From GCA-2709075 sp964492555 (GTDB lineage: Bacteria; Pseudomonadota; Alphaproteobacteria; MPNO01; UBA2964), in contig CAZBKQ010000002.1 of assembly GCA_964492555.1 (NCBI GenBank), forward strand, positions 62,001 to 126,000: DNA of 64,000 nt, read 5' to 3'. Position numbers and translations under genes: made by a program. The notes beneath the pieces were generated by a model. It was given only the letters and a program-made list of their open reading frames with translations. It did no database searches and had not been told where the DNA came from. Positions 6,550 to 16,302 of the stretch are shown piece after piece. Numbering within the stretch: position 1 is the first letter of the stretch; each line of letters starts with the position of its first letter.

Positions 6550-9500
6550 TTCCTTACGCCGAATTACAGACCACCAGCAATTTTTCCTTCCTCAAGGGCG
6601 CGTCCCATCCGGAAGAACTGACCGCCCGCGCCGCCGAGCTGGGACATGCGGCCATCGCCATCACCGACCGCAACACGCTGGCGGGCGTGGTACGCGCCCA
6701 TCTGGCGGCGCGCGAAACAGGGATACGGCTGATCGTCGGCGCGCGGCTGGATTTCACCGACGCGGCTTCCCTCCTCTGCCTGCCGACGGATCACGCCGCC
6801 TATAGCCGTCTGTCGCGCCTCATTACGCTCGGCCGCCGACGCGCGCCCAAGGGCGACTGCCATCTTTCGCTGGAGGATTTCCTGCGATCGCAACAGGGAC
6901 AGATCGCCATCGCCCTGCCGCCGGACGATCCCGATCCGGAACGACCGCCCGATTTCCTGATACGCCTCGCCGGGGCGATGGGAGATCGCTGCTACCTCGC
7001 CCTGCGAAACCCGTTGCGCGGCGGCGATGCGAAACGGATCGCGCTACTGGCGGCGCTGGCGGCGAAGACAGGGCTCAAGACCGTCGCGACCAATGACGTG
7101 CATTATCACCATCCAGCACGGCGCGATCTGCAGGACACGCTGACCGCCATCGGCCATCGCTGCACGGTCGAACGCGCCGGATATCGCCTGTTCGCCAATG
7201 CCGAACGTCATCTGAAACCGGCGGACGAAATGGCGGCGCTGTTTCCCCATCACCCGGAGGCGCTGGCGCGTACGGTGGAAATCGCCGACCGCTGCCGCTT
7301 TTCGCTGGACGCGCTGGTCTATGAATATCCCGATGACGAGGCCCCGCCCGGAATATCCCCGCAGGAACACCTGACCCGCCTGACCCGGGACGGGGCGGCG
7401 GTGCGCTATCCCGACGGCATCCCGGAGAAGGTGCGCGCCCAGCTGGATCATGAACTCCGGCTGATCGGGGAGCTCGCTTACGCCAACTATTTCCTGACCG
7501 TGCATGACATTGTCCAGTATGCGCGCGGCCAGGGCATCCTCTGCCAGGGGCGCGGCTCGGCGGCCAATTCGGCGGTCTGTTACTGCCTCGGCATTACCGC
7601 CGTCGATCCCGCCCGGATGGATCTGCTGTTCGAACGGTTTATCAGCGCCGAACGCGGCGAGCCGCCCGATATCGATGTCGATTTCGAGCATGAACGGCGC
7701 GAGGAGGTCATTCAGTACATCTATGAAAAATACGGTCGCGAACGCGCCGGGCTTGCCGCGACCGTGATCCATTATCGCGGCCGCAGCGCCATGCGGGAGG
7801 TCGCCCGCGCGATGGGGCTGAGCCGCGATGTGGAGGATACGCTGTCCGGTACCGCGGTGATAAAGCGGCTGTCGAAGACAAAGGATTTCTCGCTGGCAGA
7901 GGCCGGGCTGGATGATCGTGATCCGCGCGTCGCCCATACCGTGCGGCTGGCGCGGGAGATTTCCGGCTTTCCCCGCCATCTGTCGCAGCATGTCGGCGGC
8001 TTCGTTATCACCCGCAAGCGGCTGGACGATCTGGTCCCCATCGCCAACGCGGCGATGGAAGACCGCACCACCATCGAATGGGACAAGGACGATCTGGACG
8101 CGCTGGGCATCCTGAAAATCGATGTGCTGGCGCTCGGCATGCTGAGCTGTATCCGCAAGGCTTTCGGACTGTTGCGCCGGCATCACCGGCGCGACGTCGA
8201 CCTTGCCACCGTCCCGGCGGAGGACCCGGCGGTATATGACATGCTGTGCCAGGCGGATTCGGTCGGCGTGTTCCAGGTCGAAAGCCGGGCGCAGATGACC
8301 ATGCTGCCGCGTCTCAAACCGCGCAATTTCTACGATCTGGTGATTGAGGTGGCGATCGTCCGGCCCGGCCCGATCCAGGGCGATATGGTTCATCCCTATC
8401 TGCGCCGCCGTAATGGCGAGGAGGAAATCACCTTTCCGTCGGAAGCGCTGCGCAAGGTGCTGGGCAAGACATACGGCGTGCCGCTGTTTCAGGAACAGGC
8501 AATGAAGATCGCCATTGTTGCCGCCGGTTTTACCCCGGCGGAAGCCGACGGGCTGCGCCGCGCCATGGCGACCTTTCGCCGGATGGGCACCATCCATCAA
8601 TATCGCGACAAAATGATCCGGGGGATGATCCAGCGCGGCTACGATGCCGGTTTCGCCGAACGCTGTTTCAAGCAGATAGAAGGGTTCGGCGATTACGGTT
8701 TTCCGGAAAGTCACGCGGCGAGCTTCGCGCTGCTGGTCTATGTCTCCTCCTGGCTGAAACGCCACTACCCGGCGATTTTCGCCTGCGCGTTGCTCAACAG
8801 CCAGCCGATGGGGTTTTACGCCCCGGCGCAGATCGTCCGCGATGCACGCGAACACGGGGTTGAGGTTTATCCGCCGGATGTGAATTACAGCCGCTGGGAC
8901 TGCACGATCGAGGCGGCAGCGGATGGGGCGGATGCGCTGCGGCTGGGGCTCCGGCAGATCAAGGGATTTGGAGAGGAACTCGCCGGGCAGCTTGTCACGG
9001 CGAGAGAGGCGGGAAACGGCAGGCCGTTTTTCGATGCCGAGGATTTCGCCCGGCGCAGCGCATTGCCGCAAGGGGCGCTCCGCCGGCTGGCGGAGGCGGA
9101 TGCGTTCGGGTCGATGAAACTCACGCGCAGGCAGGTGCTGTGGGCGATGCAGCGCATCAACCCGGACCAGATGCCGTTATTCGCGGCGGCTGGAGAGGGG
9201 ATCGTCGAACCGGCGGTCGATCTACCCCTCATGGCGCCGGGAGAAGAGATCAGCCACGATTACCGGACCATCAGGCTTTCATTGAAGGCACATCCGCTGG
9301 GGCTGTTGCGCAATGAAATGACGGAAGCGCGCGCGGTACCGGCCAAGCAACTTTCGGAGATGGAAACCGGCGCGGCGGTGAGCATCGCCGGTCTGGTCAT
9401 CACCCGCCAGCGCCCGGACACGGCCAGCGGCGTGATCTTCGCCACGCTGGAGGACGAGACCGGCATCGCCAACGTCATCATCTGGCCCGGCATATTCGAA

Positions 9501-9686
9501 CGCTATCGCAAGGAGACGCTGGCCTCGAAACTGCTGCTGGTGCGTGGCGAGCTGCAGCGCGAGGGGATCGTCATCCATGTCATCGCGCGTCATCTGGTGG
9601 ATATGACGCCCAAACTTTATGCGCTGGCCGACGCGCCCAGAGGCGGTGAATTACAGCCCAATTATCCGTCGCGCGATTTTCAGTGA
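6546..9686 (+). CDS. dnaE2: Error-prone DNA polymerase DnaE2 (ImuC)
   Basis: The 1046-aa product is a C-family polymerase of the DnaE2/ImuC type. It has an N-terminal PHP domain (YAELQTTSNFSFLKGASHPEEL) and a palm region with QGRGSAANSAVCYCLGI and the catalytic PDIDVDFEHERREEV. The finger segment includes GFGDYGFPESHA, and a C-terminal OB fold follows (about 930-1010). Length fits DnaE2 rather than the longer replicative DnaE1. The start at 6546 uses the ATGA overlap with imuB; the frame is open further upstream, inside imuB. It is the catalytic subunit of damage-induced mutagenesis and the last gene of the LexA-controlled operon. Confidence 0.96.
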   Translation: MIPYAELQTTSNFSFLKGASHPEELTARAAELGHAAIAITDRNTLAGVVRAHLAARETGIRLIVGARLDFTDAASLLCLPTDHAAYSRLSRLITLGRRRAPKGDCHLSLEDFLRSQQGQIAIALPPDDPDPERPPDFLIRLAGAMGDRCYLALRNPLRGGDAKRIALLAALAAKTGLKTVATNDVHYHHPARRDLQDTLTAIGHRCTVERAGYRLFANAERHLKPADEMAALFPHHPEALARTVEIADRCRFSLDALVYEYPDDEAPPGISPQEHLTRLTRDGAAVRYPDGIPEKVRAQLDHELRLIGELAYANYFLTVHDIVQYARGQGILCQGRGSAANSAVCYCLGITAVDPARMDLLFERFISAERGEPPDIDVDFEHERREEVIQYIYEKYGRERAGLAATVIHYRGRSAMREVARAMGLSRDVEDTLSGTAVIKRLSKTKDFSLAEAGLDDRDPRVAHTVRLAREISGFPRHLSQHVGGFVITRKRLDDLVPIANAAMEDRTTIEWDKDDLDALGILKIDVLALGMLSCIRKAFGLLRRHHRRDVDLATVPAEDPAVYDMLCQADSVGVFQVESRAQMTMLPRLKPRNFYDLVIEVAIVRPGPIQGDMVHPYLRRRNGEEEITFPSEALRKVLGKTYGVPLFQEQAMKIAIVAAGFTPAEADGLRRAMATFRRMGTIHQYRDKMIRGMIQRGYDAGFAERCFKQIEGFGDYGFPESHAASFALLVYVSSWLKRHYPAIFACALLNSQPMGFYAPAQIVRDAREHGVEVYPPDVNYSRWDCTIEAAADGADALRLGLRQIKGFGEELAGQLVTAREAGNGRPFFDAEDFARRSALPQGALRRLAEADAFGSMKLTRRQVLWAMQRINPDQMPLFAAAGEGIVEPAVDLPLMAPGEEISHDYRTIRLSLKAHPLGLLRNEMTEARAVPAKQLSEMETGAAVSIAGLVITRQRPDTASGVIFATLEDETGIANVIIWPGIFERYRKETLASKLLLVRGELQREGIVIHVIARHLVDMTPKLYALADAPRGGELQPNYPSRDFQ

Positions 9687-9765
9687 GTTGAAGAAAGCTC
9701 TATCACCGGTCACTCTGTCCACTCAAAAGAGGAGCGGGCTGGAACCGCAATAAACAGGAGCGCAA

Positions 9766-10917
9766 ATGCCGGTCTGGTTGAGGCTCTCCATCGCCGGGGC
9801 GGCGACGCTGCTGGTCGGGATGGGGTTGGGCCGTTTTTCCTACTCGCCGCTGATCCCGGCCCTGATCGAACAGGGCGGGTTGACCGCGACCGAGGCGGGC
9901 AGCGCGGGCGTCGCCAATTTCGTCGGCTATCTGGCGGGCGCAATGGCGGCCCCGATGATGCGGCAACGCTGGGGCGAGGCGGGCGCGCTGAAAATATCTC
10001 TTCTGGCGACGCTGATGGCCCTGTTCGGCAGCATTCTGCCCTGGGGGTTTTTGTGGATCGCCTTCTGGCGCGCCGTGGCGGGCGCGGCGGTCGGCGTCAT
10101 CATGATCTATGCGCTTTCGATCGCGACGCGTTTCGCGCCGCCGGGCAAATTAGGGGCCGCAACCGGTATCACCTATACCGGCGTCGGGGTGGGGATATTG
10201 TCGGCGGGAACGCTGGTGCCCGCCCTGCTGGAGATCAGCCTCGCCGCGGCCTGGACGGGTGTCGCCGCCACGGGGCTGATCGCCACAATCATCGCCTTTT
10301 GGGGCTGGGGCGCGGCATCGGGAACCGATGGCGGGGCGGCAAAACCGAAGGAACACCCGCCCATTGAATGGGGCTGGAACGCCATCGCGGTGATTGCCGC
10401 AAGGACGCTGTTTTCGCTCGGGCTGATCCCGCACACGATCTATTGGGTGGATTATCTGGTGAGGGGGCTTGGGAACGACAACGCCTTTGGCGGCATGCAT
10501 TGGGCACTGTTCGGGGCGGGCGCGATCAGCGGCACCTATCTCTGGGGAAGGTTCGCCGACCGGATCGGCTTTCGCGCCGGACTGACACTCGCCTTTGCCG
10601 CGGTGGCGGGCGGCATCGCCTTGCCGGTGCTGAACAGCGCCGGATGGGCGCTGGTGGTGTCATCGCTGGTCGTCGGCGCACAGCCGGGGCTGACGGCGAT
10701 CCTGTCCGGGCGCGTGCATCAGCTGATGGGACCGGAAGGCATGCCGGGCGTCTGGCGGGCGGCGGCGCTGATTTCGACCATCATTCAGGCGGGCGGTGGC
10801 TTTATCTATGTCGCGCTTTTCGCCTTGACGGAATCCTATGCGCCCATCTTCCTGACCGGCGCCGCCTTTATGGGGTCCGGCGCCATCATCGCCTGGACAA
10901 TGCGCGAGGGGCGTTAG
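9766..10917 (+). CDS. MFS transporter, YbfB/YjiJ type
   Basis: The 383-aa product has about 12 hydrophobic helices. The N-terminal GMGLGRFSYSPLIPAL segment is characteristic of the YbfB/YjiJ (MFS_4) group, whose substrates are poorly known. An SD-like CAGGAG precedes the ATG. It is convergent with the next gene, and their stops overlap by 4 bases. It is unlikely to belong to the SOS operon, as 79 bases separate them. Confidence 0.85.
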   Translation: MPVWLRLSIAGAATLLVGMGLGRFSYSPLIPALIEQGGLTATEAGSAGVANFVGYLAGAMAAPMMRQRWGEAGALKISLLATLMALFGSILPWGFLWIAFWRAVAGAAVGVIMIYALSIATRFAPPGKLGAATGITYTGVGVGILSAGTLVPALLEISLAAAWTGVAATGLIATIIAFWGWGAASGTDGGAAKPKEHPPIEWGWNAIAVIAARTLFSLGLIPHTIYWVDYLVRGLGNDNAFGGMHWALFGAGAISGTYLWGRFADRIGFRAGLTLAFAAVAGGIALPVLNSAGWALVVSSLVVGAQPGLTAILSGRVHQLMGPEGMPGVWRAAALISTIIQAGGGFIYVALFALTESYAPIFLTGAAFMGSGAIIAWTMREGR

Positions 10918-11321
10918 AGGTTTTTCCCTTCCTCTATCGGAAAACAGAATTCGACCATTACGTCATTGGGGTCACGGGTAAAAAGCTGATAGACGCCTTC
11001 GTCCGGTGTCGGCCGCTCAATATAGTCCAGCCCCCTGGCGTCGAGTTTCGCTTTGACGTCCACCAAACCCGCCGCCGAAAAGGCGATATGGCCGAACCCG
11101 GCATCCATGTCATCGGGCTGCCCGTCATGCCGCCCCTTGGGCGGGCGGCTGGAAATATGCACCAACGGCTGATCGCCGGCATACATCCAGTAACCTGGAA
11201 AGGCGAAGTCGGGTCTATAGCCGACCTCAAGCCCGAGGAAGTCGCGATAGAACTCCATCGTCTCTTCCATCTTGTCATCACGGCACCGGATATTGACGTG
11301 GTTAAGCGCGCTAACGGACAT
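10914..11321 (-). CDS. VOC (glyoxalase-fold) family protein
   Basis: The 135-aa product is a single glyoxalase/bleomycin-resistance fold. It contains LNHVNIRC at the start, DAGFGHIAFSA in the middle and DPNDVMVEF at the end, which supply His7, His77 and Glu124 as probable metal ligands. The reaction is unknown: the family includes lyases, epimerases and dioxygenases. It follows an ornithine-cyclodeaminase-like gene by 17 bases, so the two are probably co-transcribed. A GGGAGAGGG stretch precedes the ATG. Confidence 0.85.
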   Translation of the reverse strand: MSVSALNHVNIRCRDDKMEETMEFYRDFLGLEVGYRPDFAFPGYWMYAGDQPLVHISSRPPKGRHDGQPDDMDAGFGHIAFSAAGLVDVKAKLDARGLDYIERPTPDEGVYQLFTRDPNDVMVEFCFPIEEGKNL

Positions 11322-11338
11322 TCCGCCCTCTCCCGATA

Positions 11339-12433
11339 TTATAGCGCCTGCGGCAAATCGGCCGCCGCGATCAGATCGATTTCCGTGCCGCGGCCCGCCG
11401 CCTTCGCCTTGTTATAGACCAGCATGGCGATGGCGATTTCCGATGCCGCCGTCCCGTTATTATTCTTGTGATAGGTAATCTGATCGTCGCTGGTCCGGCC
11501 TTCGACGGAACCGGCCGCCAGCGGTCCCAGTTCCAGAATATCCTCTTCCGTAATGATGCCGAGTTCCAACGGTTCATAGAGATCGCCCTGCTTTTCGGAC
11601 ATCACCGACTCTTTCAGATTGGTGACGATGACATCGGACCGTTCGACGGTCCGGTTGTCGATCTCCCGCCGCGCCTTCTTCAAAAACCCGCCCTGCACCA
11701 GCTGGACATTGCCGCCGATAATGCCGGTGACATGCTGACCGGGTTCCAGCAGATCACCATCGAACAACTCCACATTCGTACTCGTCGCGCACAAGACGAC
11801 ATCGGCACCTTTTATGACCTCTTCTCCGCTATCGACGGGGGTAATTTCAAGGTTGAATTTAGGGCCGTATTTTTCAGCAAAGGCGCGCCGGTTCGCGGGG
11901 TCGCGGCTATAGACACGGACACGCTGAATACCGGGCCGCGCGCATTTCAACGCCAGAAGCTGGTTCGCCGCCTGACCGCCGGAACCGAACAGACCGACAT
12001 CCTTCACATCCTTTCGCGGGAGATATTTGAAGCCGACCCCAGAGGTGGCCGCCGTGCGCAGCGCCACCAGGCTGGTGTATCCCAGCGTGCGTTCGACCGG
12101 CTCCCCGATGACGATGGCGAGCAGCTGTCCGCTATCTGCATCGTTCAGCACATGGACGGGATGTTCTCGATAGGCGTAATGCTGATTTGCCCCGCCTTCT
12201 TCCTGGATTACGTGATCGGCCCGGCTGGCCGCCCCGATGACGCCCATTGAATGGGACCCGCCAGGAAAGTTACTGATGCGGACGCCCGCGGGCGAATGCA
12301 CGCGCCGGCGCGGAGCGTTAATCACGGGAAAATTCATCCCGTCGACATAGCCCTGCTCGACCGCCTCTATCGCCTCGTCCATGGTGACGAGGTCCTGAAA
12401 ATCATCGGGTTTGAGAAGAAGAAAGCTGTTCAT
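11339..12433 (-). CDS. Ornithine cyclodeaminase / mu-crystallin family protein
   Basis: The 364-aa product shows the family plan: an N-terminal substrate domain with GGSHSMGVIGA, then a Rossmann NAD(P) fold with GLFGSGGQAANQLLAL (near 147-162) and VVLCATSTN. Members reduce or deaminate amino or imino acids using NAD(P). The exact substrate cannot be read from sequence. The ATG at 12433 is preferred over a GTG four codons earlier. It lies upstream of the VOC gene on the same strand. Confidence 0.82.
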   Translation of the reverse strand: MNSFLLLKPDDFQDLVTMDEAIEAVEQGYVDGMNFPVINAPRRRVHSPAGVRISNFPGGSHSMGVIGAASRADHVIQEEGGANQHYAYREHPVHVLNDADSGQLLAIVIGEPVERTLGYTSLVALRTAATSGVGFKYLPRKDVKDVGLFGSGGQAANQLLALKCARPGIQRVRVYSRDPANRRAFAEKYGPKFNLEITPVDSGEEVIKGADVVLCATSTNVELFDGDLLEPGQHVTGIIGGNVQLVQGGFLKKARREIDNRTVERSDVIVTNLKESVMSEKQGDLYEPLELGIITEEDILELGPLAAGSVEGRTSDDQITYHKNNNGTAASEIAIAMLVYNKAKAAGRGTEIDLIAAADLPQAL

Positions 12434-12519
12434 TTGAAGACACACCGTGAATTGGAAATCACGGCATGCTTCCCGGGGGCGGATGCCCTGTCAACCCGGA
12501 CGACCAAACAGAGACTGCC

Positions 12520-13569
12520 TTATGCGCAGGCCTTTATCCCCGCCCCTTCGAGCAGGTTTACATGCTCGCAGGTCAGCTTCTTGCCGGGTTTTTCATCAAT
12601 CTCAAACGCATAAGCCGCAAGCGCGGTGGTTATATCCTTCGCGCGTTCCTTCGCTTTTTCATCCGCGTCGGGAAGCGTATCCGCGCTGATATTGACCCAG
12701 AATTTCTTGCCGTCCTTGATCGCACGTGTCTTGACCACCAACCCGTCAAAGGTCGTGATCCGGCCGCCATAGGACTTACCGTCGAAGGGTACATCCTTCG
12801 CCAGCCGAATATCTTTCAGCTCCAGCTTGTCCAGAAGCTTGGCCATATCATTGGTTTCCCATTGGCCGCGCTGGCGTTTGCCCCCGGGAATGCCCTCGAA
12901 CTTGAAATCCTTCTGATCGGCCTTTTCGCGATGGATGATCACATCCCCGCCATTGGGCGATTTGATTTCCAGCCGCTTTACCGCGCCGCGCTTGATGTCG
13001 AGAATCGTCTTCAGCGTCCAGTCGGAAGGACCGTCGCCAAGATCAAGCCCGCCTTCGACCAGCCAGGTCTTCTTGTCATCCCCGAACCGCATATAGGTGC
13101 CGCTGCGCCCGTCGCCGAAAAGATCCTCGTTCTTCTTGCCGACAATCCCCTTGGCAAGGACATCGCCGCCTTTGGCCAGAACGGTCACCTGTTTCGAACG
13201 CGCGCCCTTGGCGCCGGGATCCCGCAAATTGAGACGATCATATCGCGCGGGATCGCTGGTCTTGGGTTCCAGATAGCGCAGCTGCGACAGCTGCACGACA
13301 ACTGTCTTCAGCCTGTCGAATATGACCGGAAAATCGTTCAGTTCTTTCAATCCCCAGCCGGCTTCCGTCCGGGACACGGTGAAAGTCCGCGACGGTGTTT
13401 CCACCTTTATCTCGGACACCTCATTTATCTTGGTCTCCAGCCCGGCAAAAACCAGCGGCCGGTTCTTGGGAATTTCAACCGGCGCCGGACGCGAAATCAC
13501 CGCAACGACGGCCCCAACAAGGAGGAGCACCGTCACGGCAGCAAAGGCAAGAAATGAACGGGGTGACAT
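12520..13569 (-). CDS. DUF4340 protein of a Gld-like ABC system
   Basis: The 349-aa product has one N-terminal membrane anchor (residues 5-25) and a large periplasmic part of DUF4340 type. It has the ETPSRTFTVSRTEAGWGLKEL opening strand pair (wording here is approximate) and later EGGLDLGDGPSDWTLK. Genes of this type follow gldG-like genes in many non-gliding proteobacteria. It is the fourth gene of the operon, 32 bases after the gldG-like gene. Its role is unknown, and export or envelope assembly is inferred from the partners. Confidence 0.8.
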   Translation of the reverse strand: MSPRSFLAFAAVTVLLLVGAVVAVISRPAPVEIPKNRPLVFAGLETKINEVSEIKVETPSRTFTVSRTEAGWGLKELNDFPVIFDRLKTVVVQLSQLRYLEPKTSDPARYDRLNLRDPGAKGARSKQVTVLAKGGDVLAKGIVGKKNEDLFGDGRSGTYMRFGDDKKTWLVEGGLDLGDGPSDWTLKTILDIKRGAVKRLEIKSPNGGDVIIHREKADQKDFKFEGIPGGKRQRGQWETNDMAKLLDKLELKDIRLAKDVPFDGKSYGGRITTFDGLVVKTRAIKDGKKFWVNISADTLPDADEKAKERAKDITTALAAYAFEIDEKPGKKLTCEHVNLLEGAGIKACA

Positions 13570-13601
13570 TGAACGTGTCCTCTCTTCTGGCGTTCGCTAC
13601 G

Positions 13602-15548
13602 TTACGCGGCCGCTTCGGCTGTCCGTGCGCGCTTTGACCGGCCGCGGCGGAAAAGCCCCAGCAGAACCGCGAAAACAACGACGATGGCGGGAATAAGCCC
13701 GATATTGATAACCTTCAGCCATGCCTCAAGCTTGTCGATATCTTCCCGAAGCGCATGCTGAACGGAGCGGAGCTCTTTCCGGATCGTGACCGACTCGCGA
13801 CGGAATTTCTCGATCGCCGTTTTTTGTTCATCGGTCAGAATGACTGTCGTGCCGGCCTCTGTTTCCTTGGTCTGAAGCTCTTTCAATTTATTCTCGATCT
13901 CGGTGAGCTTTTCCAGCAGGCCCTGTTCCTTGGCGCGGTACCGCAGCTCCGCCGCGCGTTTCATCTCATCGACCTTATGAAACGGGCGGCCGCTGACACC
14001 CCGGCTGCGCAGGCCGATCAGGTCTGCCGCGCCGGTAAAGGTATCCACCGCGTTGAACAGAAAATCCGCATTATCGGCGAAAGGCACAGTCATCTGACGA
14101 CCGAAGAAATTCTGGGTCCGCACCCAGGAACCATCGGCCAACATGTCCGTATCGGCGACGATCAGAATATTCGCGCCCGTCTGGGACTTTGCGACATGCG
14201 GCAGGTCATCGACGACCTCTTCGCCCTTCTTTATCTGAGCGGCCCTGATTTCCTCGCGGATTTTGTCCTTTGGCTTGCCGTCGGGAAAGGCGCTTTCCAG
14301 CATGCCGGTGAACCGGGCGGCCACGGCGAATTTCTTGCCCGCCGCCTTGAAATTCTTGAGAAGTTTTGCGGGCTCGGGATCCTTTTTCACCGAGCCCACG
14401 CCGATCTGCATTGCCTCATTGCTGGAGGTTAACAGCGGCGTCATTTTCAGCGCGGAGCCGGAAGCGAGACCGAGTGTCCCGGAAGAGGCGACCGTGATCT
14501 GTTCCAGCTGCCCGCTGACAACGTCGTCGCGGTTGATCCGGTCATCGCGCAAGGTAACCCAGGCGATAAAGTCGGTGATGATCGGACGACCCAGCGCATC
14601 GCGTCCGGCATTGACCCGCTGCGCACCCAACCGGTCACCGAGCACCTTCGACTTGTCATATTCAATACCGTAGCTCTTGAAGAGCTTCGAAAGATCGGAA
14701 CCGTCATCAGGCGGCTGCCGGTTCATCCGGTTCCCCTGCGTCGCGATCTCCGAGAAAGGGTCAACGAAGATAATCGTCTTGCCGCCGCGCATGATGTGCT
14801 GGTCGATGAAATAGCGGTCGACCTCATCCATTTCGCGCGGATGAATGACCAGCAGCAGATCAATATCCTCCGGCACGGGGTTTTCGAGCGTGATCTTTTC
14901 GACGTCGAATGCCTCCCGCAATTGTTTCAAGACTTCCCAGGGCCGATACCGTTTCAGCGGATCGGATTCAATCGGCAGAGAGGAGACAAAACCGACCTTT
15001 TTCTTCTTCGGATTTGCGAGATTCTGAACCATCCGGCTCAGATCATATTCGAGGAACGGTTCGCGCTGTCGCGTCAGGAAGGGAATGGTATCGACATCGT
15101 CGGTCGTATTGGTGCCGGCCAGACCGAAATAACCGAGATTCCCGGCCTGGGTGATGGGAATACCTTGAAGCCCCAACCCGACTGCGCGGTCTTCTTCCGG
15201 CGAAAACGGTTCGGGCCGGATGATTTCCAGCTTGATCCTGCCGTTGGACAACTCGACATAGCGGGCCAGCAATTCCCGTACCTGCCGGGCGTAATCCTTC
15301 AGACCGGGGCTGGTATCGAGCAATTCATCCGACATAAACAGCCGCAGCGTGACGGGCTCACGCATATTCCGGAGCACGGACTTTGTCCCGTCGGACAGGG
15401 TGTAGAGTTTTTCCTGAGTCAGATCGATGGTGACACGGCGCAGTGATTCAGTGGACAGCACATGAAGCGCGAGAAAGAAAATCGGCGCCAGCAACAGCGC
15501 GGCAATGCCGAGTTTGCGACGGTCCCAGGTTTTTACAGGTTCTGCCAT
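13602..15548 (-). CDS. GldG-like auxiliary component of an ABC transporter
   Basis: The 648-aa product has a membrane helix near residues 12-30, then TIDLTQEKLYTLSDGT, the hallmark of the GldG/IFT52-like family. A long periplasmic domain and a region with heptad-rich helices (about 545-605) follow, with a second helix near 612-632 and a basic tail. In gliding Bacteroidetes GldG partners with GldA/GldF. In proteobacteria the same set is present without gliding and its substrate is unknown. It is followed by the DUF4340 gene and preceded by the permease with 9 bases between. Confidence 0.87.
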   Translation of the reverse strand: MAEPVKTWDRRKLGIAALLLAPIFFLALHVLSTESLRRVTIDLTQEKLYTLSDGTKSVLRNMREPVTLRLFMSDELLDTSPGLKDYARQVRELLARYVELSNGRIKLEIIRPEPFSPEEDRAVGLGLQGIPITQAGNLGYFGLAGTNTTDDVDTIPFLTRQREPFLEYDLSRMVQNLANPKKKKVGFVSSLPIESDPLKRYRPWEVLKQLREAFDVEKITLENPVPEDIDLLLVIHPREMDEVDRYFIDQHIMRGGKTIIFVDPFSEIATQGNRMNRQPPDDGSDLSKLFKSYGIEYDKSKVLGDRLGAQRVNAGRDALGRPIITDFIAWVTLRDDRINRDDVVSGQLEQITVASSGTLGLASGSALKMTPLLTSSNEAMQIGVGSVKKDPEPAKLLKNFKAAGKKFAVAARFTGMLESAFPDGKPKDKIREEIRAAQIKKGEEVVDDLPHVAKSQTGANILIVADTDMLADGSWVRTQNFFGRQMTVPFADNADFLFNAVDTFTGAADLIGLRSRGVSGRPFHKVDEMKRAAELRYRAKEQGLLEKLTEIENKLKELQTKETEAGTTVILTDEQKTAIEKFRRESVTIRKELRSVQHALREDIDKLEAWLKVINIGLIPAIVVVFAVLLGLFRRGRSKRARTAEAAA

Positions 15549-15557
15549 CCTTCCCTC

Positions 15558-16292
15558 CTACGCGCCGCGCTTCTGATCGACAATCACGACATTGGCGAAG
15601 AGAAAGACGCCAATGATCGAGAAGTAGAAAATCAGGTCGCGAATATCGATCACCCCCCGGACGATGGAATCATAATGAACAAGGAAGCTAAGCGATTGAA
15701 CGACCTCGACGAGAAACACCGGTGCCCAGCCGCGGAACGCCGACAAAATCAAATCAAGGCTGCTCATCATGAACAGGAAGATCACCGCGGCGCCGACCAC
15801 GAAAGCGATGACCTGGTTCTTGGTAAGCGCCGAGACGAACCCTCCGATGGAGAGATAGGATCCGGCGAGCAGCAACCCGCCGACATAGCTCGCCATAATG
15901 ATGCCGTTATCCGGATCGCCCAACCAGTTGACGGTCAGCCAGACCGGGAAGGTAAGCGCCAGCGCAATGCCCGCGAATATCCAGGCGGCAAGGAACTTGC
16001 CGAACACCGCGGCCAGCGTGGATACCGGCAAGGTCATCAGCAGTTCGAGCGTGCCCGATTTGCGCTCCTCTGCCCAAAGACGCATCGCGACGGCGGGAAT
16101 CAAGAAGAGGTAAAGCCAGGGGAGCATGCTGAAAAGCGAGGTCATATCAGCCTGACCCCGATCGAACAGCCCGCCGAAGAAAAAAGCGGTTGCGCCGTTC
16201 ATGGCGACAAAAATTACAATGAACACGTATGCGAGGGGTGTCGTGAAATAGGCCCTTAACTCACGCCGGCAGATTGCAAAACTTGTTCCCAT
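15558..16292 (-). CDS. ABC-2 type permease, GldF-like
   Basis: The 244-aa product has six predicted membrane helices and opens with a cytoplasmic CRRELRAYFTTPLAYVF, typical of GldF/NosY-type ABC-2 permeases. The ATG at 16292 is chosen for the GGAG four bases upstream and because it lies 10 bases past the ATPase stop; a longer frame would overlap the ATPase. It forms the membrane channel of the transporter. Confidence 0.88.
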   Translation of the reverse strand: MGTSFAICRRELRAYFTTPLAYVFIVIFVAMNGATAFFFGGLFDRGQADMTSLFSMLPWLYLFLIPAVAMRLWAEERKSGTLELLMTLPVSTLAAVFGKFLAAWIFAGIALALTFPVWLTVNWLGDPDNGIIMASYVGGLLLAGSYLSIGGFVSALTKNQVIAFVVGAAVIFLFMMSSLDLILSAFRGWAPVFLVEVVQSLSFLVHYDSIVRGVIDIRDLIFYFSIIGVFLFANVVIVDQKRGA

Positions 16293-16302
16293 CACTCCGT
16301 TC

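Noticed and set aside
7044..9071. Very long open frame on the minus strand opposite dnaE2
   Set aside because: It is a GC-rich shadow of a highly conserved polymerase gene and shows no recognisable domain of its own.
12466..13557. 363-codon plus-strand frame opposite the DUF4340 gene
   Set aside because: The minus-strand DUF4340 protein fits the operon and family. The antisense frame looks like codon-bias shadow.
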